From the NCBI RefSeq assembly GCF_002298975.1, contig NZ_DBMV01000045.1:1-64000 (forward strand): 64,000 nucleotides of DNA, written 5' to 3'. Both the position numbers and the translations under genes were made by a program. The stretch comes from Ralstonia sp. UBA689 (lineage in GTDB: Bacteria > Pseudomonadota > Gammaproteobacteria > Burkholderiales > Burkholderiaceae). Of the stretch, positions 15,934 to 24,567 are shown piece by piece. Each line of letters begins with the position of its first letter. Positions within the stretch are counted from its first letter, which is position 1. Under the pieces are notes generated by a model. The model worked only from the letters and a program-made list of their open reading frames with translations, ran no database searches and had not been told where the DNA came from.

Positions 15934-16647
15934 TCAAATTGCCCGGCGGGCGAGCATGTTTCGGATTTCGCTGATCGCCTTGGCTGGGTTCAGGCCCTTG
16001 GGGCACACGTTCGTGCAGTTCATGATCGTTCGGCAGCGGAACAGGCGGTAGGGATCGTCAAGGTTGTCCAGGCGCGCCGCGGTGGCCTCGTCGCGCGAAT
16101 CCACGAGGAAGCGATACGCCTGCAGCAGCCCGGCCGGGCCGACATACTTGTCGGGGTTCCACCAGAACGACGGACATGCGCTTGAGCAGCATGCGCACAG
16201 GATGCACTCATAGAGACCATCTAGCTGGTCGCGTTCCTGAGGCGATTGAAGGCGCTCACGCTCCGGTGGCGCGCTGTCGTTGATCAGGTACGGCTTGATC
16301 GAGTGGTATTGCCTGAAGAAATCCGTCATGTCCACGATCAGGTCGCGGATGACGGGCAGGCCCGGAAGCGGGCGAAGAATGATGTGACGCGGCAACTCGT
16401 TGAGGTTGGTCGTGCAGGCAAGGCCATTCTTGCCGTTGATGTTCATCGCGTCTGAACCGCACACGCCCTCCCGGCATGATCTCCGGAAGCTCAGTGTCTG
16501 GTCTTGCGCCTTGAGGCGAATCAGCACATCCAGCAGCATCCGGTCGTCTGGCCTCAACTCGACGTCGAAGGCCTGCATGTGGGGCTGGGCATCGGAATCG
16601 GAATCGGGATCGTAGCGGTAGATGTCGACTATGCGCGTATCACTCAC
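15934..16647 (-). CDS. Succinate dehydrogenase/fumarate reductase iron-sulfur subunit, stand-alone SdhB paralog
   Basis: From the GTG at 16647 (GGAGAG upstream) the protein has 237 residues, the normal SdhB length; a longer frame to 16698 adds an unlikely leader. All three cluster motifs are intact: [2Fe-2S] CREGVCGSDAMNINGKNGLAC, read here in two parts (CREGVCGSD and NGLAC); [4Fe-4S] CILCACCSSACPSFWW; and the third group CRTIMNCTNVCPKGLNP. In the enzyme this subunit carries electrons from the flavoprotein to quinone. No sdhA, sdhC or sdhD gene is nearby; the only partner is the cupin gene. It is therefore likely a paralog with a separate partner elsewhere, or an electron carrier for another enzyme. 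Confidence 0.85.
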   Translation of the reverse strand: MSDTRIVDIYRYDPDSDSDAQPHMQAFDVELRPDDRMLLDVLIRLKAQDQTLSFRRSCREGVCGSDAMNINGKNGLACTTNLNELPRHIILRPLPGLPVIRDLIVDMTDFFRQYHSIKPYLINDSAPPERERLQSPQERDQLDGLYECILCACCSSACPSFWWNPDKYVGPAGLLQAYRFLVDSRDEATAARLDNLDDPYRLFRCRTIMNCTNVCPKGLNPAKAISEIRNMLARRAI

Positions 16648-16856
16648 GACGTCTCTCCTTCGGCACGCGTTCGCCACTCGTTCGCCACTGTGATGCATCG
16701 TGCCATCGCAACTGGGCGCGACGGCAGTCAGGCGCTTAAGCGGCTTGGGCCTTCGGTTTGATGGGCGCGCCGCGTTGCTTGTTCTATCTCTATACCAGCG
16801 GCGCGTAGGTGTCTAGAAAAGCTGGAGTGATTCAACGTGCCGGTGCGGCGAGCAGC

Positions 16857-16880
16857 AAAAAAACCCGCCTCGGGGCGGGC
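16857..16880 (-). terminator. Rho-independent terminator for the minus-strand substrate-binding gene
   Basis: On the minus strand, CCCGCC and GGCGGG pair around CGAG and are followed by seven T residues (the A-run at 16857-16863 on the plus strand). It lies about 120 bases past the stop of the gene ending at 16999. Confidence 0.8.
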
Positions 16881-16998
16881 TCTGGCTGGCGGCCACGCAC
16901 TACCGTCCCGTTGGCGGGTGGGTGCGAATCGTCAGTAGGGAGGTGGCGTGTGCGCGTTGCATGGCGCCATGTTGCCACCGGTTCAGGCGGCGCGTGGC

Positions 16999-18150
16999 TC
17001 AGCCCACCAGGTTGCCGTTGTTGCCGATCATCGCGACGTCCACATAGTCGAGCCCGGCGTGGTTGCCGTGGTCGTAGTGGACGCGCACGCCGCCAAAGTC
17101 GCGCGTGCCGAACCCTTCCAGCGCCTGGATGAATGCCTCGCGCGTGGGGTTGGCGCCGCAGGCTCGCAGGCCTTCAACAATGACCCGGGCGGTGAGGAAG
17201 CCTTCAACTGCCTCGTAGGTCTGGTTGCTGCGCACGCCAAACTTGTCGTTGGCATCCCGAAACGCGCGCACCAGCGGCTGGGTACGGGCATTGGGGCCGG
17301 GCATGACCTGCGTGATGGCCACGCCGTGAGCCAGCGTGCCGGCCTTCTCGAAAACGGTCTTGGGCGTGGTGACCGACAGCACCCACGGTTGCGGCAGCGG
17401 CAGCGGGCCGTGCTTGGCCTGAAAGCGCAGCAGCATGTCGGCCACGGAAGACGCCGAGGTGAACAGCAATGTGGTCTGCGGGTTGGCGGCGGCAATCGTG
17501 TCGACCACCATGTCGATGTCGTCGCCCTTGGCGTTGTGGGGGATGAGCGTGACGATCTGCGCGCCGAATTTGCTGGCGGCCGCCTTGGCGGCATCGGCGT
17601 TGCTGGAGCCGAACGCGTTGTCCTGGTACACCACCGCAACACGCTTGAGCCCGATGGTGGTGGCGTGCTGGACCATCTTCGTGACTTCGTCGGTGTAGCT
17701 GGCGCGCGTGTGGAAGAGTGGGGCGCTGGCCTTGCGTGCGGCACCGGCGCCGGTCATGGTGCCCACGGTAGGCACGCGGTACTGCTCCAGCAGCGGCAGC
17801 GCGGCGACGGTGTTGCCGGTGCCGCCCATGCAGGCCAGCCCGAACACGCCTTCCTGCACCAGCGCCTTGATGTTGGCCACGGTCTTTTCGGGCACGTAGT
17901 TGTCTTCCAGCCGTTTGACGACCAGCTTGCGGCCGGCCACGCCGCCCTGGGCGTTGACTTGCTCGAAGCCGGCCAGCAGGCCATCGGTGTAGTTCTTGTA
18001 CAGGCTGCCCCATACGCTATCGAGCCCGATGGACTGCCCAAAGACGATCTTGTCTGCAAACACGCCAGCTTCTGCCGCGCGTGCCATTGGCGCCAGCATC
18101 ATGGCGCCACCCAGTACGACTGAACTACGAACGAATTGCCTCCGATCCAT
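16999..18150 (-). CDS. Periplasmic substrate-binding protein, branched-chain amino-acid (LivK) type
   Basis: From the ATG ending at 18150, preceded by GGAGACA, the product has 383 residues. The leader MDRRQFVRSSVVLGGAMM ends near ARA and carries a twin-arginine-like RRQFVR motif, so Tat export is possible. The mature part is a type I periplasmic-binding fold (FADKIVFGQSIGLDSVWG, AGFEQVNAQGGVAGRKL, RVAVVYQDNAFG, NQTYEAVEGFLTARV). Proteins of this group bind amino acids or aromatic compounds for ABC importers. No permease or ATPase gene is adjacent, so it is an orphan binding protein and its ligand is unknown. A terminator follows the gene. Confidence 0.87.
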   Translation of the reverse strand: MDRRQFVRSSVVLGGAMMLAPMARAAEAGVFADKIVFGQSIGLDSVWGSLYKNYTDGLLAGFEQVNAQGGVAGRKLVVKRLEDNYVPEKTVANIKALVQEGVFGLACMGGTGNTVAALPLLEQYRVPTVGTMTGAGAARKASAPLFHTRASYTDEVTKMVQHATTIGLKRVAVVYQDNAFGSSNADAAKAAASKFGAQIVTLIPHNAKGDDIDMVVDTIAAANPQTTLLFTSASSVADMLLRFQAKHGPLPLPQPWVLSVTTPKTVFEKAGTLAHGVAITQVMPGPNARTQPLVRAFRDANDKFGVRSNQTYEAVEGFLTARVIVEGLRACGANPTREAFIQALEGFGTRDFGGVRVHYDHGNHAGLDYVDVAMIGNNGNLVG

Positions 18151-18570
18151 GCTTGTCTCCGCCCCTTGTTTTATTGGTGGTGTGGCAGGAGTGTCGAAAA
18201 GCACAGCCCGGGAGGAAATGGCGGATAACCCTGATGTGGAGAAGGGGCCGCAAAGCACGGACATCCACAAGGCCACGGAAATGGCCCGGCAGATGGGTCA
18301 CCAGACAACGCTTGAGTGGATCTGCGCGCTTATGACGCATAGGGCAGGCCCGCCGCGTCAAGCCTCCACACGGCGGGCCGAGGCGGCGTCCTGCAGGTGG
18401 CAGCCAACCTCCTCGGAAGGGCTGGGTCGAGTACCGGCCGTTCAACTCGCGGCGGCTGTGCTTGATGCACGTTAAGCCGATGCGCGACGAGCGGCCGGAA
18501 ACGCGAGGGCGATGCGACAAGGGCTACGCAGGTTGCTTACGTCGCCTGGGCCGCCCCATCATCATTGACC
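18151..18570. other. Intergenic, no supported gene
   Basis: This GC-rich stretch lies between the substrate-binding gene and the CHAP gene. Short open frames exist on both strands, but none has coding-like sequence, a ribosome-binding site or a known domain. The promoter of the substrate-binding gene should lie just above 18150. Confidence 0.45.
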
Positions 18571-19338
18571 TCAGACTTTCGGGACGTGCAGTGCGTCCCA
18601 CGAAGCCTTGCCGGGAATGCCGTCAGCGTCCTTGCCGGAGTAGCCGATCTTGCGCTGCCAGGCAGCGTAGGAAGCCTTGTCCCCGCTACCCCAGGTGTCC
18701 TCGTGCAGGTTCGACTCGTAGCGATTGCAGCCAACAGCGATCAAACGGGCGTGCATCGCCGCAATGATCGGACTCTTCTTGCCGTCCTTGAAGAAGGCGG
18801 CACCCGGGAAGGGCTCGAGTTTTGCCGGAACAACAGGAGGGAATGGTGGTTTGACCGGCTTGCTCGGTGTGCTGGAAGAGTAGGCCGGGCGACCGAACCC
18901 CACAATGTCGTGAACCGTGCGCTCGAAGCGACCGCAGATGTGGTCGTAGTTGCCCTCGATGGTGTGTACGACATCGCCAGAGACATCCGTCACGATGCCG
19001 ACGTGGTCAATCTTGGCGATCGACTTTCCGCCGGACCACTCGAAAAAGATGATGTCACCGCGATGGATTCCCGAGCTTGCAACGCCGTGATCCACTGGGT
19101 GCCACTGGCCGTGGTCTTTGAACGCCTGTGCGTGTGCTGGGGTGTATGCAAACCTTCCGCCAAAGCAAACCGGACCAGCGTTGCCGGAGTGGTAGGCAGC
19201 GTAGGTGATTGTCATGTCACACCAAGGCTCGCCACTCGCGCCATACCACTGGGTGATCTTGTTGACGTCGTGTCCGCCGGTGTCATGGACGCCAATCAGT
19301 TCTTCCATGGCAGAGACCATTGCTTCTAATCCGCTCAC
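18571..19338 (-). CDS. CHAP-domain peptidoglycan hydrolase with C-terminal peptidoglycan-binding domain
   Basis: The GTG at 19338 has a perfect AGGAGG in front and gives 255 residues. The N-terminal CHAP amidase/endopeptidase domain has catalytic C40 (GEPWCDMTITYAAYHSG), H112 (KIDHVGIV) and an acidic/polar partner near IEGN (residues 128-131). A proline-rich linker (about 154-175) leads to a peptidoglycan-binding domain (HARLIAVGC, YAAWQRKIGYSGKDADGIPG). No signal peptide is present, so export would need a holin, lysis or a dedicated system such as T6SS. The architecture is typical of phage endolysins and of some amidase effectors. No holin or phage gene is adjacent. The surrounding DNA, unusually AT-rich upstream, suggests acquisition. 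Confidence 0.85.
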   Translation of the reverse strand: MSGLEAMVSAMEELIGVHDTGGHDVNKITQWYGASGEPWCDMTITYAAYHSGNAGPVCFGGRFAYTPAHAQAFKDHGQWHPVDHGVASSGIHRGDIIFFEWSGGKSIAKIDHVGIVTDVSGDVVHTIEGNYDHICGRFERTVHDIVGFGRPAYSSSTPSKPVKPPFPPVVPAKLEPFPGAAFFKDGKKSPIIAAMHARLIAVGCNRYESNLHEDTWGSGDKASYAAWQRKIGYSGKDADGIPGKASWDALHVPKV

Positions 19339-19960
19339 TTGTAGCCTCCTGAATGAAGATGTTGACCTATTGGGTAACACGGTCAGCGCAAAAATTAAAC
19401 CATTCAGTTGCGCAAATCGATCAATGAATTGTTTTTTCAAATAAATGAAAAATCAATTGAAGAATTTATATGATTTTTGGCGTGCCACCTCCTGGAAAGG
19501 CGCAAGGGAAGGATGTGCGCCTTCACCCGCTCTGGTTCATCCATAAGCTTGCCAGGCACGGCGCTCTTGCCCAAGGCGCAGGGATTAACCAGTCGCAATG
19601 TGCTGAATGCAAGCGCCTGGTCTTTCATCGTCTCATGTTGTTTTAAAGATCTCTTTTTGCTGTCAAGGATTGTGCGATCTTTTAAAGAAATGATTTGGTC
19701 TACGATAGTTTTCTAACTTGCTATCTGAGATCACACTGGCATTGAAATTAATTCATATCAGATGGCAAAATATTTTATTGCAAAAGGGCGCGCAAATAAT
19801 GAGTATTGCGTTATGCGGGATTGAAGGCGAACGATGGCCGGAAATTGGGTGAGGCTACGCGCGCACCTCGGCGGATTCGGCATGGCGCCGAAGCGTGCGT
19901 CGATCCGTTCCACCAGATGATCCTGTCCGGCCGGCGTTCCAAGAAAAAGGAGGGTATGTC
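19339..19960. other. AT-rich intergenic island
   Basis: From about 19360 to 19800 the sequence is much richer in A and T than its surroundings (for example AATTTATATGATTTTTGG and AAATATTTTATTGCAAAAG). It separates the divergent CHAP and secreted-protein genes. No open frame here has a recognisable domain. It probably holds the two promoters and may mark foreign DNA. The last 160 bases return to normal composition and carry the AAGGAGGG site for the gene at 19961. Confidence 0.55.
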
Positions 19961-20488
19961 ATGTCATTTGCACGTTTACATGGTTGGCGCGGTGACACAG
20001 TCAGACGGCACTTATCGGCCGGCCTGTGTCTCGCGCTCGCTTCGCTTTCGTTTGGTGTCTATGCCGATGAGGCGCAGGAGTGCCTGGCGGCCTCAGGGAC
20101 CTTGCTCGTCGGCCGTGTCGCGTCTGCGCCGTACTTCAAACATGGCATGTTCCGCAACGGCATCGAGCTGTCACATACGCATCTGACACTGCGCAGCGAT
20201 ACCGACGGCGCGGACTACGACGTTGCGATCGATAACGTCTTTGCGCTGGGCTACGAAAAGAACGCCAAGGCCGTGCCTGCCCCGTTGAATTCCATCGCGG
20301 TGGGAGACCAGTTGGAGGTGTGCGGCATCCCATTCGAGGGTGGCATCCATTGGGTCCATACCAATTGCGGCGATATGCCGACGTCGCAAGAGCCGAATGG
20401 CTGGGTCAAGAAGATCGGTGATGACGGGACGGCTGGCCCGAATCTTGAGGGCGGTCAGACGTACTGTTACCTGTGGTCGCACCGCTAG
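19961..20488 (+). CDS. Secreted protein of unknown family
   Basis: From the ATG at 19961, with AAGGAGGG in front, the product has 175 residues. A long signal peptide (LSAGLCLALASLSFGVYA) ends near residue 36. The mature part contains four cysteines (ECLAAS, EVCGIPF, TNCGDM, TYCYLW), suggesting disulfide bonds in the periplasm. The stretch VGDQLEVCGIPFEGGIHWVH is distinctive, but I cannot assign it to a known domain. It leads a probable three-gene operon with the histidine phosphatase and PLD-like genes. It is divergent from the CHAP hydrolase; an immunity role toward it is conceivable but unsupported. Confidence 0.75.
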   Translation: MSFARLHGWRGDTVRRHLSAGLCLALASLSFGVYADEAQECLAASGTLLVGRVASAPYFKHGMFRNGIELSHTHLTLRSDTDGADYDVAIDNVFALGYEKNAKAVPAPLNSIAVGDQLEVCGIPFEGGIHWVHTNCGDMPTSQEPNGWVKKIGDDGTAGPNLEGGQTYCYLWSHR

Positions 20489-20542
20489 ACACCGCCAGAT
20501 GCAAGACGCGCGCGCGGGAGTCATTCTCAGGAGGACGCCGTC

Positions 20543-21055
20543 ATGAAGCCCAAGAAGATACTGATCATCCGCCACGGCGAGAAGCCCGGAGACCCGGGCA
20601 CGGACGCAGCCACTGACGGCCCGAATCTGTCCACCAAGGGGTACGAGCGCGCAGGGGCCTTGGCACCTTATGTGCCTGAAGTTTTCGGCAAGCCGGATTT
20701 TCTGTTTGCCACGAAGGCGTCGAAACACAGCAATCGCCCCGTGGAGACCGTCACGCCGCTGGCCAGTGCGATCGGGCAGCCGATTCATGACGACCATGCC
20801 GACAACGAGTACGACCAGCTCGCCAGCAAGCTCGTCAGCGACGACAAATATGCCGGCAAATTGGTGTTGATCTGCTGGCACCACGGGACGATCCCCGAGC
20901 TGGCTGCCGCACTGGGCGGTGTGCCACCCGAACCGCATTGGCCACCCAACGTGTTCGATCGTGTCTGGATTCTCGACGGCGCGAAGGAATCGGGCCATGC
21001 GACGCCCATGCAGAATCTGCCGCAGTGCCTGCTCTTTAACGACACCCCTAAATAA
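20543..21055 (+). CDS. Histidine phosphatase superfamily protein
   Basis: The product has 170 residues. The N-terminal ILIIRHGEKPGDPG is the RHGE/RHG catalytic motif, in which the histidine forms a phospho-intermediate. A second catalytic histidine is likely in CWHHGTIPEL (residues 112-121), as in SixA- and phosphoglycerate-mutase-like enzymes. No signal peptide is present. The ribosome-binding site AGGAGGA is strong. It lies 54 bases after the secreted-protein gene and 98 before the PLD-like gene, all on the same strand. Substrate unknown. Confidence 0.85.
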   Translation: MKPKKILIIRHGEKPGDPGTDAATDGPNLSTKGYERAGALAPYVPEVFGKPDFLFATKASKHSNRPVETVTPLASAIGQPIHDDHADNEYDQLASKLVSDDKYAGKLVLICWHHGTIPELAAALGGVPPEPHWPPNVFDRVWILDGAKESGHATPMQNLPQCLLFNDTPK

Positions 21056-21153
21056 CGCGATGGCACTCGCCCATCCTGCCCGCACGCCGTCGTCAACCAG
21101 CGCCCGAATGGGTACGCCGATCGCGTATCCCTTGATTCCATCAAGGAGCAACC

Positions 21154-22881
21154 ATGGCTGTTGAACTCAAGTGCTACGCAAACTGCGACGACGTCTTCCT
21201 GGCCTGGTGGTCGAGGCCGAACGGCCATATCAGCGCGATCGACGGCTGCCTGGGTTTTCAGGTCGAAGTGCGCAACGACAGCGTTGCTGGCCAGCCGGTT
21301 GAGATCCTGCCCAACCTGAAGGGCTTCAAGGCCGATAGTCCGAAGGTTGGCGAATCCCGCCCTTCGAGCGAGTGGCCGCTGCAGACGTTTTCCTGGACAC
21401 ATCACGCCGTTCTTCACGGCGCGACCGGAGACAAGCTGAGCTACCGCGTGACGCCCATGACGGGCCAGCCTGGGGCACTCAAGGCGGACGCGGCGAATGC
21501 CAGTGGCTGGGTTCCCGTTGTGCTGGGTGCGTCGGCAGGCCCCGACGCCAAGGCCTTCTTCAACCGAGGCGTGATCCTGTCGCAGTTCGTCAGTCGCTAT
21601 GCCAAGGAGCGTGGCCTGACGACGGTGCCGGAACTCAAGCGTGACCTCACCAACGACGTCACCAGCCCGCTGATGCAGTTCCTCAGCGGGGAGCTGGGCA
21701 AGGCAATTCGCGGCATTGTCGACACCGTGAGCAAGGACGAGACGCTTGAAATTTACTGCTCGCTGTTCGAACTCGATCTCGATGACCTGATTGAAGGGTT
21801 GATTGCCTGCGGGAGCCGAGCACATGTGATTCTCGCCAACGGGTCGGTCAAGGCGGCTGGCGGTGACGAGAACAGCAAGGCGGCGGCACAACTGGAAGGC
21901 AAGGTTGATCTGCACCGGCGCATGACGGCGCCACATGGTCTCGCACACAACAAATTTGTCGTTGTGTGCGAGAACGGGAAACCGACGCATGTCTGGACCG
22001 GTAGCACGAACTGGACCCTCACGGGGCTGCATACGCAGATCAACAACGGCATTGCGCTGAACAGCGCCGAACTCGCGCAGGCGTACCTCGACCACTGGCA
22101 CGCGCTGATCGAGGCTGGGGATGCGTTCCCGAAAACGCTTGTCTCCGGCGATGGCGAGCCCCAGGGCCCGTTCAAATTTTCCAGCGGCAACGCGCGCGTG
22201 TGGTTCACGCCCACGCCAAACTCAAAGGCAGACCACGATGGCGGCGCAGATATCGAGTCGTTGATCAGCGTGGTGAGTGCGGCCAAGCAGGGCATCCTGT
22301 TCATCATGTTCATGCCCGGTCAGGAGCCGCTGGACACGATCCTCAAAGCGCAGCCCAAGGGTCTCTATGTGCGCGGCGTGGTGAGTACGCTGCCGATGGG
22401 GACCAAGGACAAGCCGTCGCCCACCTTCCAGCTTCTGACGGGCGAGGATTTCAAGACGTATTCGCACGACGTGGTCCAACCACAAGGGGCCGAGGCCGTG
22501 GGCAGTTTTCTTTCGACATTCACGCGGCAGGAGTTTCTGAACGGGATGGGATTTGCCATCACCCATTCAAAGGTGATCGTGATCGATCCGTTTGGCGATC
22601 ATCCCGTTGTCGTGAGCGGGTCGCACAACTTCTCGGCCAGCGCGAGCGGTAAGAACGACGAGAATCTGCTGATCATCGAGAACTGTCCAGAGCTCGCCCA
22701 GGCGTATGCGGTGAACTGCATGAGCGTCTATGGCCACTATCGTTGGCCCGCCTATCAGCACGACCAGGCGCATGCTCAACCGGCAGACGGGAACGCCGGA
22801 TACCTGGCAACGACGCCTGCTTGGCAAGAGGCGGCGCTGTCCGGTCAAAAGGCAAACGACTTGACGTTTTGGGGGGCTTGA
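21154..22881 (+). CDS. Phospholipase-D-like protein with one intact and one degenerate HKD motif
   Basis: This 575-residue protein has an AAGGAG ribosome-binding site. Two PLD catalytic motifs are recognisable. The second is intact: H471, K473 and D478 (THSKVIVIDPFG) followed by GSHNFSASASGKNDEN. The first has H265 and K267 (AHNKFVVVCE) followed by GSTNWT, but a cysteine occupies the usual aspartate position. The N-terminal 150 residues look like a separate beta-rich region. No signal peptide is seen. PLD-type enzymes hydrolyse phospholipids or nucleic acids; some are T6SS effectors. With a degenerate half-site, activity is uncertain. Probable operon with the two genes before it. Confidence 0.85.
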   Translation: MAVELKCYANCDDVFLAWWSRPNGHISAIDGCLGFQVEVRNDSVAGQPVEILPNLKGFKADSPKVGESRPSSEWPLQTFSWTHHAVLHGATGDKLSYRVTPMTGQPGALKADAANASGWVPVVLGASAGPDAKAFFNRGVILSQFVSRYAKERGLTTVPELKRDLTNDVTSPLMQFLSGELGKAIRGIVDTVSKDETLEIYCSLFELDLDDLIEGLIACGSRAHVILANGSVKAAGGDENSKAAAQLEGKVDLHRRMTAPHGLAHNKFVVVCENGKPTHVWTGSTNWTLTGLHTQINNGIALNSAELAQAYLDHWHALIEAGDAFPKTLVSGDGEPQGPFKFSSGNARVWFTPTPNSKADHDGGADIESLISVVSAAKQGILFIMFMPGQEPLDTILKAQPKGLYVRGVVSTLPMGTKDKPSPTFQLLTGEDFKTYSHDVVQPQGAEAVGSFLSTFTRQEFLNGMGFAITHSKVIVIDPFGDHPVVVSGSHNFSASASGKNDENLLIIENCPELAQAYAVNCMSVYGHYRWPAYQHDQAHAQPADGNAGYLATTPAWQEAALSGQKANDLTFWGA

Positions 22882-23152
22882 GTTTGGGCGCTCCTTGGCA
22901 TTGGCCGAGTTGCGCGGGCTCCGAACTTTCGAGGTGAGCCGCTAAAGATTGGCGACGGTCGCGCTGCGGATGATGCTTGCTGTCGTTGCGCTGTCGAGCG
23001 ACGCTTCCAAGGTTGCCATCATGACGTTGGGGTTCTCGCGAGTTGGGGATCCATCATCGGAGGGTTCGGTGCTTGCGAGTATTCGTGGCAACGCCAACCG
23101 TCATGGTTTTCGTGCAAGACTTGGTTGATCCCACGTATTTTCGGAACCGGCC

Positions 23153-23620
23153 ATGCACCCCCCGTATCCCGGCGCCTGCCTGTGCGGCGACGTTAAGTAC
23201 CAGCTCGTTGCTGATCCGCTCACGTTCTACGTCTGCCACTGCATGATGTGCCAGCGCCGAACCGGCGGTGCGGCGCTCCCCGTGATGTGGGTTCGTCGCA
23301 CGGACTTGGAGATTCTCCAAGGGCAGGCGCCGCTTGCGGAGTTCGACTTGGGCAACGGCCATACCCGCCGCGCCCGCATCTGCCCGCGCTGCGACACGCG
23401 CCTGTGGGCCGAGCCGCTTCATAAGCCGGACATCGCGCTGCTGCGATCGGGCACGCTGGAGCATCAGCAGACGTTCGAGCCGATCGCGCATGTGTACACG
23501 CGCAGCAAGCAGCCGTGGCTTCTTATTCCGCCAGGGGTGGCGCAGTTTGAAACGTATCCTGAGCAGCCGGGGGAATTGATTCGGTTGTGGCAGTTGCGCG
23601 TCACTCGGCAGTCCGATTAG
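23153..23620 (+). CDS. GFA-family (glutathione-dependent formaldehyde-activating/CENP-V) zinc protein
   Basis: The product has 155 residues. The zinc-binding cysteine pattern of the family is complete: PGACLCGDVKY at the N-terminus, CHCMMCQRRTGG in the middle and ICPRCDTRLW further on. Members are cytoplasmic and are named after a formaldehyde-glutathione enzyme, but most have no proven reaction. The gene stands alone; the 270 bases before it show no other gene. Length is normal and nothing appears missing. Confidence 0.85.
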   Translation: MHPPYPGACLCGDVKYQLVADPLTFYVCHCMMCQRRTGGAALPVMWVRRTDLEILQGQAPLAEFDLGNGHTRRARICPRCDTRLWAEPLHKPDIALLRSGTLEHQQTFEPIAHVYTRSKQPWLLIPPGVAQFETYPEQPGELIRLWQLRVTRQSD

Positions 23621-23837
23621 TCCGGCTTCTCACTGCCCACGCATACCGTTGTATCAGCGTCGTTGCGGCAGCCATGGCTTGCGAACTTCATTGTTCTTCC
23701 GCGCCAGGATGGCTGTATGCTCGCGCGCCATTGCTTCGGGTGCCCAGTAAGCCCGAACCGCGCCCACCGGAAGATGCCGGGCTTTCAAATCAATGCGATC
23801 AAAAATGCGGTCGACCGGCGCAAGAAGGCGAGCATCT

Positions 23838-24479
23838 TCAACGCAGAAAAAGAACCGTGATGACGCCTAGCGCGAGCAAGATCAAAACGATCCCGGAGAT
23901 GCGCTCCAGCCAGGGCAGTGTCCGGGCGAAGCGACGCAGCACGGTCTGGTGGCCGATCAAGACGGCGATCAGCACGTCCCACAGCAGCACGACGCTAAAC
24001 ATCCAGGTGCCGTAGACCGTCTTCCAACCCGCGCTGGCGTGCGGGCCCGTCAGCATGGCGGCCAGGCTGGCGTAGAACAGCGCGTTTTTTGGGTTAAGGA
24101 TGCCCGAGAGGAAGCCCATGCCGGTGGCGCGGCGCCAGGCGATGGGAGGATGCCGCGGCGTGGTGGCGCGGCCGCCGGATGCTGACACGTCCAGATCGTT
24201 GCTGCCGGCGTAACGCACGAACAGCACGCCGAGATAGAGCAGATAGGCACAGCCGGCCAGTTGCAGAACGACGAACAGCACACTGTCCGGCCGCAGCGCA
24301 GCGGTGCCGGCGAATGCGGCGGCGATGAACACCCCGTTGGCGAGGGCAATGCCCAGGCAGGCGCCGCTGGCGATGCGCCAGCCGGCGGACAGCGAGGTTC
24401 GAGCGATCAGAAAGAAATCAGGGCCGGGAGAGAGCAGCGCCAGGAAATGCGCTGCGGCGATCATCAGGAACTGCTGCAT
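23838..24479 (-). CDS. LysE/RhtB-family amino-acid exporter
   Basis: From the ATG at 24479 the product has 213 residues; a GTG three codons upstream is an alternative. About six hydrophobic helices are visible. The family signatures are present: HFLALLSPGPDFFLIARTS near the N-terminus and GFLSGILNPKNALFYASL in the middle. Such proteins export amino acids or related compounds by proton exchange. It is followed on the same strand (upstream in transcription) by an AraC-type regulator gene, which may control it. Confidence 0.88.
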   Translation of the reverse strand: MQQFLMIAAAHFLALLSPGPDFFLIARTSLSAGWRIASGACLGIALANGVFIAAAFAGTAALRPDSVLFVVLQLAGCAYLLYLGVLFVRYAGSNDLDVSASGGRATTPRHPPIAWRRATGMGFLSGILNPKNALFYASLAAMLTGPHASAGWKTVYGTWMFSVVLLWDVLIAVLIGHQTVLRRFARTLPWLERISGIVLILLALGVITVLFLR

Positions 24480-24567
24480 GCAAGGCACTCATACGGATTT
24501 TTCCTCGCAGTGTGCCGAGCGCGGCGCGTTCTGTATTGAAGGAAATTGCAGCCGTATCGCTCTGGCG

